Assembly (NCBI GenBank): GCA_021788095.1
Contig: JAJYLB010000006.1
Location: 49,848 to 113,847, forward strand
Direction of reading: 5' to 3'
Length of the DNA stretch: 64,000 bases
Origin: Acidobacteriota bacterium
GTDB lineage: Bacteria > Acidobacteriota > Terriglobia > Acidiferrales > UBA7541
Shown here piece after piece: positions 34,151 through 44,940 of this stretch. The notes beneath the pieces are model-generated. The model made no database searches, had not been told where the DNA came from, and saw only the letters and a list, made by a program, of their open reading frames with translations. How positions within the stretch are numbered: position 1 is the stretch's first letter; the number at the start of each line of letters is the position of its first letter. Made by a program: the position numbers and the translations under genes.

Positions 34151-36823
34151 ATGGGAGTCCGGCGCCGGCTCGAATCGTGGCTCGCTTGGTTTCCCTGGTA
34201 CCGTCGCCACGCGCGGGAAGCAGAACTCAAGCGCGAGATCCAAGCTCACCTGGATTTGGAAGCGGAGGAACAGAAAGCAGCGGGCCTCTCTCCGGACGAC
34301 GCCGCCCATGCGGCCCACCGCACGCTCGGCAACGAGTTGCGGATCCAGGAAGACGTGCGGGAAGTCTGGGGATTCCGATGGGTCGAAATGCTGCTCCGGG
34401 ACCTTGGCTACGGACTGCGGATGCTCCGCAGATCGCCTGGTTTCACCGCAGTCGCGGTAGGCATTCTCGCGCTTGGCATCGGTGCGAACGCGTCGCTCTT
34501 TTCCGTGGTGAACGGCGTTCTGCTGAATCCGCTCCCGTTCCCACATCCCAGCCGGCTCGTGGTGTTTATGCTGCCGCCGATGCGGCAGCCGATCTCAGGC
34601 CCTGGCTACACCCTGCTCGGTTGGAAATGGCTCCCTTGGGTGAACCACGCGCACGCCATCGAGTTTCCCACCGCCTACCAGACCGGCACGGTGAATTTCA
34701 GCGACGGCCGCGGCCTGCCAGAGCGCATCCACGTCGCCGAGGTTTCGAGGAATTTCGCTTCACTCTTTAACATCAGCCCTCGCCTTGGCCGCTTCTTCAA
34801 TGAGGATCGCGCGGGCAACGGCGACAACCATCTCGCCGAAATTAGCTGCGGGCTTTGGCGAGAAAGATACGCGGCTTCGCCCGCCGTCCTGCCCAAGACG
34901 ATCCAGTTAGCCGCGCAACCGTATACGATCGCCGGAGTATTGCCATGCGATTTCGATTTTCCGAGTGGCACGCAGGTTTGGATACCGTTCCCCATGCGGG
35001 AAAGTGCTGAGGTTTTTACCGGAATGGAGTTTTCAGCTCCGCAAATCGCGCGGCTCGCTCCGGGGGCAAGCCTTGCCCAGGCTCGCGCCGAACTTCAGGC
35101 CATCGAGCAGGCCACGGCACCACCGGGGACACCACCCTCCGCTTCTCTGGTAGAGCTTGAGTCCCTTCGTAGTCAGGTCGTCGGGAGCACCCGTGGTCCT
35201 GTTCTTCTGCTTATGGCCGCAGTGGGCTTGGTCCTGCTGATTGCATGCGCGGACGTTTCCCATCTGCTGCTTGCGCGTGGCCCGAGCCGATTTCAGGAAA
35301 TGGCGCTTCGCTCGGCGCTCGGGGCCACACGCGGCCGGCTCGTGCGCCAACTTCTCACGGAATGCTTGTTAGTTTCGGCTGCCGGTGGAGGGCTCGGTCT
35401 GCTACTCGGGTGGCAAGGGATCGCCTTGGAGAGGGCTTTAGCGCCGTTGCCGGCCGTTCTCTCGCGCGGCATCACGCTTGACGCTTCGGTGCTGGGATTC
35501 AGTCTGGCGGTCACGATTGCTACCGCAATGCTAAGTGGCATTCCGCCAGCCCTCGCTGTTTCGCGGCTCGCTGTGGGAGGGGCGATTCGCTTGGATTCTC
35601 CAGGGCCGCTTGCCGGAAACCGGAGCCCGTCGGCGGGCCGCTTTAGGGATTTGCTGGGGGTAACGGAAATTGCGCTGGCTTGTCTTCTGGCAACTGGCAC
35701 ACTCCTGTTGGTTCACAGCTTCTGGAAGTTGGTCCATGTGGATCCCGGCTTCGATAGCGCTCACGTGCTTACGACGGAGGTCGCCCTGGCGGGTCCTGAG
35801 TACCAGAAGCCAGAGCAGCGCCTCGCGTTTTACCGGAACGTTTTGAGCCGCACCCGGGCGCTGCCCGGCGTCCGCCAGGCGGGATTCGCAAGCGCCGTGC
35901 CTCTCGGGGGCCAAGGCTTGATCGAGCTTGCCTTCGCTTGGGAGGGAGAGAGCCCCGGTGCTCTTCACAGCCTGGAACGTTCCGGTGCCATGTTTCTGCC
36001 GTGCAGTTCGGGCTATTTTCGAGCGCTAGGCATTCCGCTCGTCGCGGGGAGGGACTTCCGTTCGTTGGATAACGCATTTGGAGCGAGGCCAGTTGCCATC
36101 GTGAGCCGATCCGCAGTGCAGAAATTCTGGCCGGGAAAGAATCCCATTGGACGGCGGCTACGGATCGCCTATTCCAAGGGCACGCCATATGAAGTGGTTG
36201 GCGTGGTGGGCGATGTGCGCCAGTTTGGTCTGTCGCAGAAATCGCCCGCTGCGGTGTACGTGCCCCTGTCCCAAGAACCTATTGACGACGCGGTACTCGT
36301 AGTCAGGACCGCAGGGGACCCCCTCGCCACGGCGTCGGCCGTCAGAGAGGTGTTCAAGCAGGTGGATCCGGGCGAGGCGGTTTCCACGTTCGAAACGATG
36401 CGACAGCTCATTTCGCTTTCGCTCGCGCAGCCTCGTTTCCGCACGATCCTTCTCGGCCTCTTTGCCGGCCTCGCTGTCGTGCTCGCCGTGCTCGGCGTAT
36501 TTAGCGTGATGTCGCACTCGGTGAGCGAGCGGGTGCGCGAAATCGGCATACGGATGGCCCTGGGTGCCGAGCCGCGCGAAATTTCTGGCATGGTGCTGCA
36601 AAAGGCGGCGTGGCTTTCGGGCATTGGCGCTGTTCTGGGCCTGGCTGGTGCGTTCGCCTTGAGTCGGTTGCTCGTAAGCCTGCTCTATGGCGTCAGCCCT
36701 CTCGATCCGGTTTCCTTTATCCTGGCGCCTGTCCTTCTGGCTGCCGTTGCGTTGGCAGCCTGCTACGTACCGGCGCGCCGCGCGATGCGCGTGGATCCCA
36801 TGACGGCGCTGCGAAATGAGTGA
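34151..36823 (+). CDS. ADOP-family MacB/FtsX-like permease, copy 1
   Basis: 890 residues. The family-specific N-terminal cytoplasmic segment ([18 protein letters not shown]..., about 15-75) precedes the first helix ([20 protein letters not shown]). It then has a MacB periplasmic core domain, an FtsX domain (about 355-475), a second MacB-like domain and a second FtsX domain (about 765-880) ending VDPMTALRNE. This duplicated permease has no ATPase gene nearby, as in other members ('orphan'). Substrates are unknown. ATG 34151 follows GGGAGGGATGAG and directly follows padR. Confidence 0.95.
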   Translation: MGVRRRLESWLAWFPWYRRHAREAELKREIQAHLDLEAEEQKAAGLSPDDAAHAAHRTLGNELRIQEDVREVWGFRWVEMLLRDLGYGLRMLRRSPGFTAVAVGILALGIGANASLFSVVNGVLLNPLPFPHPSRLVVFMLPPMRQPISGPGYTLLGWKWLPWVNHAHAIEFPTAYQTGTVNFSDGRGLPERIHVAEVSRNFASLFNISPRLGRFFNEDRAGNGDNHLAEISCGLWRERYAASPAVLPKTIQLAAQPYTIAGVLPCDFDFPSGTQVWIPFPMRESAEVFTGMEFSAPQIARLAPGASLAQARAELQAIEQATAPPGTPPSASLVELESLRSQVVGSTRGPVLLLMAAVGLVLLIACADVSHLLLARGPSRFQEMALRSALGATRGRLVRQLLTECLLVSAAGGGLGLLLGWQGIALERALAPLPAVLSRGITLDASVLGFSLAVTIATAMLSGIPPALAVSRLAVGGAIRLDSPGPLAGNRSPSAGRFRDLLGVTEIALACLLATGTLLLVHSFWKLVHVDPGFDSAHVLTTEVALAGPEYQKPEQRLAFYRNVLSRTRALPGVRQAGFASAVPLGGQGLIELAFAWEGESPGALHSLERSGAMFLPCSSGYFRALGIPLVAGRDFRSLDNAFGARPVAIVSRSAVQKFWPGKNPIGRRLRIAYSKGTPYEVVGVVGDVRQFGLSQKSPAAVYVPLSQEPIDDAVLVVRTAGDPLATASAVREVFKQVDPGEAVSTFETMRQLISLSLAQPRFRTILLGLFAGLAVVLAVLGVFSVMSHSVSERVREIGIRMALGAEPREISGMVLQKAAWLSGIGAVLGLAGAFALSRLLVSLLYGVSPLDPVSFILAPVLLAAVALAACYVPARRAMRVDPMTALRNE

Positions 36824-37345
36824 GAGCCGCAGCACAGCGCGGTCTCCGGCCGCAATCAAACCACCGCGCGACCTGCGTCGAACATGTCGCGCGTACCGCC
36901 CCGTTCACTTTCATTCCCGCGGTCGCTCCGGAAGCTTGCCCTCCGCGAAAGCGGGGGGCGGGAATCCAGTTCAGTGCGCAGGCAACGTGCCCGCGGAGGG
37001 ATGAAATGTCAATCCGGCGCAAGCTCGAACCCTTGCTCGCTTGGTTGCCCTGGTATCGCCGCCACGCGCGAGAAGCGGAACTCCAGCGCGAGCTTGCCGA
37101 TCACTTGGAACTGGAAGCACAGGAGCAGCGGGCAGCCGGTTTGTCTCCCGAAGATGCCGCCCATGCGGCCCACCGTGCCCTTGGCAATCCGCTGCAGATC
37201 GAAGAAGACGTCCGCGCTGCCTGGGGATTCCAGTGGCTCGAAACACCGATACGGGACGTGCGCTACGGCTTGCGCCAATTGCGCCGCAGCCCCGGCTTCA
37301 CCGCCGTAGCCGTGCTGACGCTCGCCCTCGGCATCGGCGCAAACA
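36816..37345 (+). repeat. duplicated segment, copy A (end of ADOP 1, spacer, start of ADOP 2)
   Basis: The last codons of ADOP 1, the spacer beginning GTGAGAGCCGC and the first about 340 bases of ADOP 2 are closely repeated at 39734-40233. Long stretches are identical, for example in the region encoding [20 protein letters not shown]. The REP-like palindrome inside the spacer differs between copies. Confidence 0.8.
36911..36969. repeat. REP-like palindrome in ADOP spacer
   Basis: TCATTCCCGCGG...GGGAATCCAG with the core CTTGCCCTCCGCGAA shared with 7225-7273. It lies 36 bp upstream of the ADOP 2 start. Confidence 0.7.
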
Positions 37346-39741
37346 CGGCTATTTTCACCCTAATCGAAGGTATCATGCTTCGGACCCTGCCGGTGCCCGA
37401 GCCAGCCGAACTCTATCGCCTCGGCAATACTCATCAGTGTTGCGATATTGGTGGGGTACAAAATCGCTGGAGCATATTCTCTTATCCCCTTTACAAACAG
37501 TTACGCGATCGCACGCCCGGATTCAGCGAGATGGCGGCCTTCGCCGGCGGCCTTGACGACTTCGCTGTGCGTCGCAGCGGCTCGGATGCTCCGCCGCGGC
37601 CTCTTGTCGGCGAGTTCGTCTCTGGCAACTATTTCACGATGCTCGGACTTCGTGCCTTCGCTGGGCGTTTGATTGATTCGACAGACGACAGAACGAGCGC
37701 GCCGCCGGCTGCGGTCCTCAGCTACCGTGCGTGGATGCAAGACTTCGGCGGCCAGCCCTCAGTGATCGGCGCGAGGCTCGTCGTCAATACGTTGCCGTTC
37801 ACTATCACAGGGATTGCACCGCCGGACTTCTATGGCGACCGACTCATCACTAGCCCGCCCGACCTGTGGCTTCCCCTGGCCGCTGAGCCGATCCTGCACG
37901 GGGCGAACGCGGTGTTGAGCCGCACCGATTCGAACTGGCTATACGTCGTCGGGCGGCTAAGGAGCGGCGCAAACCCCGCCGCCGTGCAGTCGGAGCTGAC
38001 CGTGGAACTACGGAACTGGCTGGGCGCGCAAACCGGGCTTAGCAATCGCGACCGCGCAAAAGCCGCGAAAACTCGGATCATCCTGACTCCTGCGGTTGCG
38101 GGCATTGACGTCCTGCAGCACGAGAATGCTTCGGGGCTTTTCTTGCTTGCAGTCATTTCCGCGATCGTGCTTCTGATTGCCTGTGCCAACGTTGCCGCCC
38201 TGCTGCTGGCGCGCGGCGCCGCTCGGCGCTCCGAAACGGCTGTCAGGGTTGCGCTGGGCGCGCCGCGCTCGAGGCTGGTCCGCCAGGTCGTCACGGAAAG
38301 CGTGCTTCTGGCGGTGGCCGGCGGGATAGCGGGGCTTTTCATCGCCTTTGTGGTGGCGCGCCTCATCCTGCTGCTCGCGTTCCGCGGAGCTGGATATGTC
38401 CCCGTCAGCGCCGGGCCGTCGGTGGCCGTTTTCGGCTTCGCCTTGCTGCTCTCCCTCGTCACCGGAGTTGTGTTCGGCACAGCGCCGGCCTGGATTGGAT
38501 CGCGTTCCGAACCAGCCGAAGCCTTGCACGGAGCCGGCCGTTCCGCGAGTGACCGCAGTTCGCGCACGCGCGCCTTTCTGGTGGCGCTCCAGTTGGCACT
38601 CTCGGTCATTCTGCTCGTCGCCGCTGGCCTGCTGATGCGCAGCCTGAGCAATCTCGAAACGCAGGAATTCGGTTTCGAGCCCAAAGGCCGCCTGGTTGTG
38701 AAGGTTGACCCTGTCACGGCCGGATACAAGCCGGGCGAACTCTACGGCCTTTACCAACAACTTTCGCAGCGTCTTCAGCAAATACCGGGCGTAGTGAGCG
38801 CGTCCTGGTCCGCGTACGGTCCGATGGAGGATGCCAACTCCGAGTGGACGATACGCGTGGAAGGGTACCCTCCCGGCGAGCGAATTTTCTCGTCCTTCGA
38901 CTTGGTCAGCCCGAATTTCTTCAGAACCATGGGCACGCGAATTCTCTTGGGACGCTCGATAACTGCGGAAGACACACCCGCGTCGCAGCCAGTTGCGGTA
39001 GTCAACGAGGCTTTCGTCAGCAAGTACCTCCATGGGGAAAGCCCGATCGGCATGCATTTCGGTTTCGCGGATGTGGGGGAAGGCGCGAATTATCAGATCG
39101 TGGGGGTCGTGGAGAATGCGAAGTATTATTACGGGCGCGATCATCCGATGTTCTTCCTGCCGCTCCTCCAAAGCGTGCCATCGGCCATGAGCAATCTGGA
39201 GTATATCGGCGACATCGAATTGCGTGTTGGCGCCAAGCCCGAGGGGATGGAACTCGCGGTGCAGCGCGCACTAGCTGCGATCGACCCCAATTTGACCGCG
39301 ATCAGGATCGTCAGCCTTCCTGAACGGATTGCGGAAAATTTCAACGGAGAGCGTCTGATCTCTCGGCTGACCGGCCTCTATGGCCTTCTCGCTCTGCTCC
39401 TGGCCTGCGTGGGCCTCTACGGCGTCGCGGCCTATTCCGTAGCACGCCGGGCGCATGAGATCGGGATTCGCGTGGCGCTCGGAGCCCAGCCGGAGGACGT
39501 TTTCACGATGGTCATCGGAGACGGCCTCAAACTGGCGCTGATTGGTGTGGCGATCGGCATTGGCGGAGCGCTCGCCCTCACGCGTTTTCTGGCCAGCCTG
39601 CTCTACGGATTGTCGCCGGGCGACCCGACGACTTTTGCCGGTGTGGCCGCTCTCTTGTTCGGTGTCATCCTAGTCGCCTGCTACATTCCCGCGCGCCGCG
39701 CCACGCGCGTGGATCCGGTGACGGCGCTCCGAAATGAGTGA
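37006..39741 (+). CDS. ADOP-family MacB/FtsX-like permease, copy 2
   Basis: 911 residues from the ATG at 37006, five bases after GGAGGG; an ATG at 37001 is out of frame. The layout equals copy 1: [20 protein letters not shown] segment, first helix [20 protein letters not shown], periplasmic domain, FtsX (about 410-530), second periplasmic domain, and C-terminal FtsX ending [10 protein letters not shown]. It is on the same strand 182 bp after copy 1, likely in one transcription unit with padR. Its 5' part is nearly identical to copy 3, indicating recent duplication or gene conversion. Confidence 0.95.
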   Translation: MSIRRKLEPLLAWLPWYRRHAREAELQRELADHLELEAQEQRAAGLSPEDAAHAAHRALGNPLQIEEDVRAAWGFQWLETPIRDVRYGLRQLRRSPGFTAVAVLTLALGIGANTAIFTLIEGIMLRTLPVPEPAELYRLGNTHQCCDIGGVQNRWSIFSYPLYKQLRDRTPGFSEMAAFAGGLDDFAVRRSGSDAPPRPLVGEFVSGNYFTMLGLRAFAGRLIDSTDDRTSAPPAAVLSYRAWMQDFGGQPSVIGARLVVNTLPFTITGIAPPDFYGDRLITSPPDLWLPLAAEPILHGANAVLSRTDSNWLYVVGRLRSGANPAAVQSELTVELRNWLGAQTGLSNRDRAKAAKTRIILTPAVAGIDVLQHENASGLFLLAVISAIVLLIACANVAALLLARGAARRSETAVRVALGAPRSRLVRQVVTESVLLAVAGGIAGLFIAFVVARLILLLAFRGAGYVPVSAGPSVAVFGFALLLSLVTGVVFGTAPAWIGSRSEPAEALHGAGRSASDRSSRTRAFLVALQLALSVILLVAAGLLMRSLSNLETQEFGFEPKGRLVVKVDPVTAGYKPGELYGLYQQLSQRLQQIPGVVSASWSAYGPMEDANSEWTIRVEGYPPGERIFSSFDLVSPNFFRTMGTRILLGRSITAEDTPASQPVAVVNEAFVSKYLHGESPIGMHFGFADVGEGANYQIVGVVENAKYYYGRDHPMFFLPLLQSVPSAMSNLEYIGDIELRVGAKPEGMELAVQRALAAIDPNLTAIRIVSLPERIAENFNGERLISRLTGLYGLLALLLACVGLYGVAAYSVARRAHEIGIRVALGAQPEDVFTMVIGDGLKLALIGVAIGIGGALALTRFLASLLYGLSPGDPTTFAGVAALLFGVILVACYIPARRATRVDPVTALRNE

Positions 39742-40233
39742 GAGCCGCCGCACAGCGCGGTCTCCGGCCGCGACCAAACCACCGCGCGATGCGCGTCGAG
39801 CGTACCGCCCCGCTCACGGTCATTCCCGCGGTCATTCCCGCGGATGCGGGAATCCAGTTCAGTACGCAGGCAGCGTGCCCGCGGAGGGATGAAATGGCAA
39901 TCCGGCGCAAGCTTGAATCCTGGCTCTCCTGGTTTCCCTGGTATCGCCGCAGGGAGCGCGAAGCGGATCTCGCGCGCGAGCTACGAGAGCACCTAGCATT
40001 GGAAGCACAGGAGCAGCGAGCAGCCGGTTTGTCTGCCGACGAAGCCGGCCATGCGGCCCACCGTGCGCTCGGCAACGTGCTGCGGATCGAGGAAGACGTG
40101 CGCTCGGCCTGGGGATTCCAGTGGCTCGAAACTCCGATACGGGACGTGCGCTACGGCTTGCGCCAACTGCGCCGCAGCCCCGGCTTCACCGCTGTCGCCG
40201 TGCTGACGCTGGCCCTCGGCATCGGCGCGAACA
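39734..40233 (+). repeat. duplicated segment, copy B (end of ADOP 2, spacer, start of ADOP 3)
   Basis: Counterpart of 36816-37345; aligned with no gap the copies lie about 2.9 kb apart. The spacer is about 30 bp shorter, mainly because the REP-like element has a smaller core. Confidence 0.8.
39819..39857. repeat. REP-like palindrome in ADOP spacer (compact form)
   Basis: GTCATTCCCGCG is written twice in tandem, then GATGCGGGAATCCAG. This is the short version of the element at 36911-36969, at the equivalent place. Confidence 0.7.
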
Positions 40234-42542
40234 CCGCCGTCTTCAGCCTGCTTGACGCTGTTCTCCTGCGCCCCCTTCCCTACTCGCACCCCAACCATTT
40301 GTTCCAACTGTTCCCGACGCAGGCGGGGCACGCTATGACCTCGACGTCTTATCCCGACTTCGAAGACTGGAAGGAACAGAGTCGCACCTTTCAAGAGATG
40401 GCAGCTTACGAGCAAGATGACCTCAACGTGACCGGCACGTCATCGCCGGAGCGTTTGAGAGCCTTGTTCAGCACCCCCGGGCTCTTTGGGCTCTTGGGGA
40501 CACATCCCGCTCTCGGCCGCGAGTTCGGCGCGGAAGACGGGGCCCACGTCGTCTTGTTGAGCTATGGCCTGTGGCAGCGGCGATACGCGGCGGATCCCGG
40601 GATCATTGGAAAGTCAATCTATCTGGACGCTTCGGCCTACGCGGTGCTGGGCGTCTTGCCGCCGGCTTTCTATTTTCCACCGGTGGAATATGAGGGTGGG
40701 CTTACCGCCCAGGTCTTTGTCCCTGCGATCCCGAACACGGGTCGCGGCTGGAATTACCTGCGGGTAATCGGCCGCCTCGCCCCGGGCGCGACCGAGCACG
40801 AGGCGCAAACCGAAATGAATGGGATCGCCGCCCGCCTGGCAAAAGCCTACCCCAATCCCAATCGTGGCCCGAGAATCGTGCTCGGCCGCCTCCCGGAAGT
40901 TGCGGCCTCGGGCATGCGCCGCACAGGATGGATCCTGTTCGGAGCGGTGGGCTTCGTCCTGCTGATCGCGTGCGTCAATATGGCCAACCTGCTGCTGGCC
41001 CAGGGTGCAACGCGGGAGAACGAAATCGCAATTCGCAATATGGTCGGTGCGACGCGACTCCGCATTACGCGCCAGTTGCTTACGGAAAACTTGTTGCTGG
41101 CAGCTTTCGGCGGACTGCTGGGAATCGTGCTTGCGGACTGGGCCCTGCCCGTCCTGGCGTCAGCGGTTCCTGAAAACACCATGTTTTTCACGCGCGTCCA
41201 CGACGTTGGCGTCCATCTCGATTCCGCCGTGTTCGCTTTCTGCGCGCTGGCGGCGGTTTTCTCGGCAATACTTTTTGGCGTTCTGCCGGCTTGGCACGCA
41301 ACGCGGCCCGCGCCGACTACCCGGGTTACGCCGAGAAAGGGCGGAATGCGCGGCGCCCTGATCGCGCTCGAAGTCGCCTTATCCCTCGTGTTGCTGGCGG
41401 GCGCCGGGCTGATGTTGAGAAGCCTGATCCGGCTGATGGACGTTGACCCTGGCTTCCCGACGCAGGGGCTGATGACGATGGACCTCAACCTCTCTGGAAA
41501 CAATTATGCTTCTCCGCAAGAGCAAGCTGCCTTCTTCGATCGGGTGCTCGGCCGACTCAAGTCGCTGCCTGCGGTAGTCTCGGCGGGCGCCGTCACGAAT
41601 CTGCCGCTGACGCGAAATGACACCTGGAACGGCTTCGAGATCCCGGGAGCGCACGCGCGCAAGGGAGTAGCAGGCTATCATGCGGCGAGCCCGGATTATT
41701 TCCGCACGATGGGAATACCGTTGCTGGCCGGGAGAGAGCTTTCAAATTACGACGCCGCACGCTCGCCCTTGGTCGGCGTCATCAGCCGCAGTATGGCGCG
41801 AAAATACTGGCCGCATCAGAATCCCATCGGCACGAGCATCGTCATCGAGCCCGTCGTTGCCACGGCAACGCCGAAGGGAACCAGCATTCACACCGAACGG
41901 CAGCAATTGGAGGTTGTGGGGATCGTAGGCGATGTCCGGCAACTTGGGCTGGATGATACGCCCGCCTCCGAGCTGTATATACCCTACGCCCAATGGCCGT
42001 CCGAAGAAATGTCTCTAGTGGTGCGCACGAAATCCCGGCCTTCGTCCTTAATCCCGATGGTCGAGAAGGCCATCTGGAGCGCTGATCCCGATCAGCCCGT
42101 CACGGAAGTCAGGACAATGGACGAGTGGGTGGCCAAAGAAGCCGCATCGAGGCGATTCTTGCTGCAGTTGATCGGAGCGTTCGCTTTGACTGCCCTCCTG
42201 TTAGCGACTGTCGGAATTTATGGCGTGGTTTCCTATCGGACGCGGCAGCGCACTCACGAAATAGGGATTCGCTTGGCCCTGGGAGCGCAGAAGGCGGAGG
42301 TGCTGCGGATGGTTCTGCGCCAGGGAATCCTGATTGTGGGCTTCGGCCTCGCTGCAGGCATTCTGGCCGCCGCCGCGATGGCGCGGCTCATCGGCAACTT
42401 CCTTTACGGCGTTTCGCCGCTCGATCCGCTCACCTACCTAGGCGCTGCGGCTCTGCTGGCAGCCGTCGCGCTATTGGCCAGCTACATTCCCGCGCGCCGC
42501 GCGGCAAGAGTAGACCCCGCGGTGGCGTTGCGCTCCGAGTAA
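39894..42542 (+). CDS. ADOP-family MacB/FtsX-like permease, copy 3
   Basis: 882 residues from the ATG at 39894 with GGAGGG five bases upstream. It has the same order of segments: N-terminal [20 protein letters not shown], first helix [20 protein letters not shown], MacB-like and FtsX domains twice, ending [10 protein letters not shown]. After about residue 120 it diverges strongly from copy 2, so the similarity at the start is unlike the rest of the gene. No ATP-binding subunit adjoins it. Last gene of the padR-ADOP series; the MFS gene beyond is convergent. Confidence 0.95.
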   Translation: MAIRRKLESWLSWFPWYRRREREADLARELREHLALEAQEQRAAGLSADEAGHAAHRALGNVLRIEEDVRSAWGFQWLETPIRDVRYGLRQLRRSPGFTAVAVLTLALGIGANTAVFSLLDAVLLRPLPYSHPNHLFQLFPTQAGHAMTSTSYPDFEDWKEQSRTFQEMAAYEQDDLNVTGTSSPERLRALFSTPGLFGLLGTHPALGREFGAEDGAHVVLLSYGLWQRRYAADPGIIGKSIYLDASAYAVLGVLPPAFYFPPVEYEGGLTAQVFVPAIPNTGRGWNYLRVIGRLAPGATEHEAQTEMNGIAARLAKAYPNPNRGPRIVLGRLPEVAASGMRRTGWILFGAVGFVLLIACVNMANLLLAQGATRENEIAIRNMVGATRLRITRQLLTENLLLAAFGGLLGIVLADWALPVLASAVPENTMFFTRVHDVGVHLDSAVFAFCALAAVFSAILFGVLPAWHATRPAPTTRVTPRKGGMRGALIALEVALSLVLLAGAGLMLRSLIRLMDVDPGFPTQGLMTMDLNLSGNNYASPQEQAAFFDRVLGRLKSLPAVVSAGAVTNLPLTRNDTWNGFEIPGAHARKGVAGYHAASPDYFRTMGIPLLAGRELSNYDAARSPLVGVISRSMARKYWPHQNPIGTSIVIEPVVATATPKGTSIHTERQQLEVVGIVGDVRQLGLDDTPASELYIPYAQWPSEEMSLVVRTKSRPSSLIPMVEKAIWSADPDQPVTEVRTMDEWVAKEAASRRFLLQLIGAFALTALLLATVGIYGVVSYRTRQRTHEIGIRLALGAQKAEVLRMVLRQGILIVGFGLAAGILAAAAMARLIGNFLYGVSPLDPLTYLGAAALLAAVALLASYIPARRAARVDPAVALRSE

Positions 42543-42727
42543 GGCCGAACGGAACGATTCGGGCAGGCGACCGCGCCACTCGCCCGTGGCGTGCGGGCGC
42601 TAGGGCAAGACTGCGGGCGAGCCGCCGAGAGAAAGAATCGGGGTAGGCGCCCTCACTAAAGGACCCGGGCCTGCGTTGCCGTAGGGGGCAATCGGCTCGC
42701 GGAACTGAAACTACGGTCCCCGGGCCG

Positions 42728-43978
42728 CTAATCGATCTCCCGGACGGCGCGGCGTGAAGCGGCCAGGAGGATGACCAGGAATACCATGGCCCCCGCGCAG
42801 AGGAAGGTTCCCCTGATGCTGACCTTCAAGGCAATACCCGCCACCGCAAGCGATAACGGTAGGAGCCCCAAGGACGCAAACATCACAACACTCATCACAC
42901 GGCCCATCATGGCGCGATCGACTCGCTGTTGAAACCAGGAGATTAACTGAATATTGAGGAAGGCAGCGACGCCTCCCAGCAGGACGAGATCGGGCATCAA
43001 GGTAGTCATCCGGCTAAGGAAGCCAACGGGCGCAACACCAAGGCCGATCGCCGCGCCCGCCAGGAGCAGAGTGCGTCCCCGGCGGCGGTGCCGCACCAAG
43101 CCTGCACAAACCATTCCGGCAAGACTGCCGGCGGCGAACGCCGACATAAGGAACCCGAATGCCGCGGCGGTGCCGAAATCCTGCTTGGCGATGACGGCCA
43201 GACCGATGCCCACCGGTCCGGCGATGGCGAAGTTGAGGACGGCGACGACCAGGATGAGCGAGCGGAGGGAGACATCGGCCCTGACGTAGCGGAAGCCGCC
43301 GGCAATGGACCGCACCATGCTGGCCCGCGGAGCGGTGACGGCCGGGGTCGGCGGGTCGGGCAGGCGGATCAGGGCCGCGATGACGCCGAAAAAGCTGATG
43401 GCATCGAGCAGGAAGGCCCATGCGTTGCCAAATGCCCGGATGAACAGGCCGGCCGGTCCAGGCGCGGCGAGAGTGGTGATTTGCCGTGTGGATGCGGAGA
43501 CGGAATTCGCCGCGGGAAGCTGTTCGGGCTCGACGATGGACGGGAGAAAGGAGGACCCGGCTGGGTAGGAAAAGGCGTCAGCCACGCCGAATCCTAGAGC
43601 GAGAAAATAGAGCTCCCACAGATGTAGCTCGCGCAGGAATAGCAGCGCCGCCACCGCCCCCACCAGGAGGGACCGGGCGAATGCGGTGAACATGAGGATC
43701 CGCCGCGGAGAAACGCGGTCGCTCACCGCTCCGCCCACGAGCATGAGCACGGCGCGGGGAATCGCGGCGAGCATTTCGATGGCGCCGAGAACGATGCTCG
43801 AGCCGGTGAGCGAAAGAACAAGCCAAGGCAGGGCGACAAGGTAGAATTGGTCACCCGTCCAGGAGATGGTATTGCCGATCCAAAGCAGGCGAAAAGCCCG
43901 GTTGCGTAGCGGGTGCTGCGTCTTCCGCACGGCTCGGGCCGCGCCTTGGTTTCTATCAGGCTGCTCCTCTACGCCCAA
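42728..43978 (-). CDS. MFS transporter (EntS/MFS_3 type exporter)
   Basis: 416 residues with about 12 hydrophobic helices. The MFS signature after helix 2 is GGAVSDRVSPRRILM. Other helices include FLLDAISFFGVIAALI and SLILVVAVLNFAIAGPVGIGL. The family includes the enterobactin exporter EntS and macrolide pumps; substrate unknown. The start is uncertain: TTG at 43978 opens the frame, and an in-frame GTG lies at 43930 just before the conserved NRAFRLLWIGN. The gap 42543-42727 between the convergent ADOP 3 and this gene shows no clear terminator. Confidence 0.88.
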   Translation of the reverse strand: MGVEEQPDRNQGAARAVRKTQHPLRNRAFRLLWIGNTISWTGDQFYLVALPWLVLSLTGSSIVLGAIEMLAAIPRAVLMLVGGAVSDRVSPRRILMFTAFARSLLVGAVAALLFLRELHLWELYFLALGFGVADAFSYPAGSSFLPSIVEPEQLPAANSVSASTRQITTLAAPGPAGLFIRAFGNAWAFLLDAISFFGVIAALIRLPDPPTPAVTAPRASMVRSIAGGFRYVRADVSLRSLILVVAVLNFAIAGPVGIGLAVIAKQDFGTAAAFGFLMSAFAAGSLAGMVCAGLVRHRRRGRTLLLAGAAIGLGVAPVGFLSRMTTLMPDLVLLGGVAAFLNIQLISWFQQRVDRAMMGRVMSVVMFASLGLLPLSLAVAGIALKVSIRGTFLCAGAMVFLVILLAASRRAVREID

Positions 43979-44085
43979 GGCGCTGCTCCCACTTTCAAAA
44001 CCGCAGACGCGCCACGCAGAATTTCGCGAATTTCATTCGGTGATGGGTCTCCCATGGTCTGCGCCTCCTCACGTCAAGTGATTTG

Positions 44086-44619
44086 TTACTCGCTCAGGGC
44101 TTCGCGGAGGAACTGGGGCGGCCAGCCTTGCTCCTCAGCCGTGAAGCGAAAGCCCGGATCCACCGTGAAATATCTGGTGCGTCGGTCATCTTTCCAACTG
44201 ATGTGGACTTGGTAGAGGTCGAACGGTTCCAGCCCGAGAGCTCGGACATGGCGTACGAGCCCGCTCTGGATGCCCCCCAGGACCAGCAACCCATCCCGCT
44301 CCACCTTCCTCCGCAGCTTTCTTTCTTCGTATCGGTAGTGACCCGGAAAGGCCAAGCGGGCCACTGTATTAGCGTCTATGGGGTGGGAGACGCTCAGGAG
44401 AGCGGCCAGGAATTTTTTCTCGAAGTACCCAATTTTCTCCATGAGCAGGGCGAAACGGTCGTCGGTCCACTTCCCATAGGCGGGGAGACCGGCGTAGGAA
44501 TCGGAGGACGAATCTTCCTCGCTCTGCGCGTGGGCTTTAAGGTATTTCTTGAGCGCCAGCAACTCCTGGGGTGTGTCCACCCTGTACCACTCGCCCCGAA
44601 ACTCGAACTCGATAGCCAT
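44086..44619 (-). CDS. unrecognised cytoplasmic protein
   Basis: 177 residues; I do not recognise a family. It has no signal peptide or membrane helix. An N-terminal small beta unit (MAIEFEFRGEWYRVDTPQEL) is followed by a helical middle (LMEKIGYFEKKFLAALLSV, TVARLAFPGHYRYEERKLRR) that could be a winged-helix-like unit, and a C-terminal strand region (YFTVDPGFRFTAEEQGW). No Shine-Dalgarno is clear before the ATG at 44617-44619, but a strong promoter lies just upstream, supporting a real gene. It precedes the MFS gene on the same strand (107-bp gap). Confidence 0.65.
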   Translation of the reverse strand: MAIEFEFRGEWYRVDTPQELLALKKYLKAHAQSEEDSSSDSYAGLPAYGKWTDDRFALLMEKIGYFEKKFLAALLSVSHPIDANTVARLAFPGHYRYEERKLRRKVERDGLLVLGGIQSGLVRHVRALGLEPFDLYQVHISWKDDRRTRYFTVDPGFRFTAEEQGWPPQFLREALSE

Positions 44620-44649
44620 GCGCCGGCGCGTCGATCATCCTTAAGGGTG

Positions 44650-44678
44650 ATACTAGGAACCTTATGGGTCACTGTCAA
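44650..44678 (-). promoter_or_regulatory. sigma70-like promoter of the unrecognised gene
   Basis: On the minus strand: TTGACA (44673-44678), exactly 17 nt, TAGTAT (44650-44655). Predicted start near 44643, about 24 nt before the start codon. It is one of the best promoter matches in the window. Confidence 0.65.
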
Positions 44679-44940
44679 GCCGAAAATGCCGCACTCCGTA
44701 GACCTAGGCCCTCCAAGCCGACCGCGAACCTCGCTGGCATACCCCGCGGCTAGCGTGTTATCTGCTACGCGACGGGCTCGAACGACGCATCGTTGCGACG
44801 GGTTTGAATGCTATCCCGCTGAAAAGACATTTCTTGCGCGCGGCAGAACTCGCTGAGCTGCGACGGGTTCGCCCCCGCGGCGTCGCGGGTCACGGGCACG
44901 GGCCACGGATCACGGTTCACTGGCCACGAGCCACGCGCTG
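44679..44940. other. intergenic region downstream of typA with degenerate CACG repeats
   Basis: No gene seen. At 44890-44935 short units of the type TCACGGGCACGGGCCACGG / CACTGGCCACGAGCCACG recur imperfectly, just after the typA stop on the minus strand. No classical terminator is visible. Confidence 0.4.

Noticed and set aside
33790..42542. MacAB-type tripartite drug exporter
   Set aside because: The permeases have duplicated MacB/FtsX cores, an ADOP-specific N-terminus and no ATPase or adaptor partner, so they are ADOP and not MacB.
44890..44935. CRISPR or tandem-repeat array
   Set aside because: Units are short, degenerate and without regular spacers; no cas gene is present.
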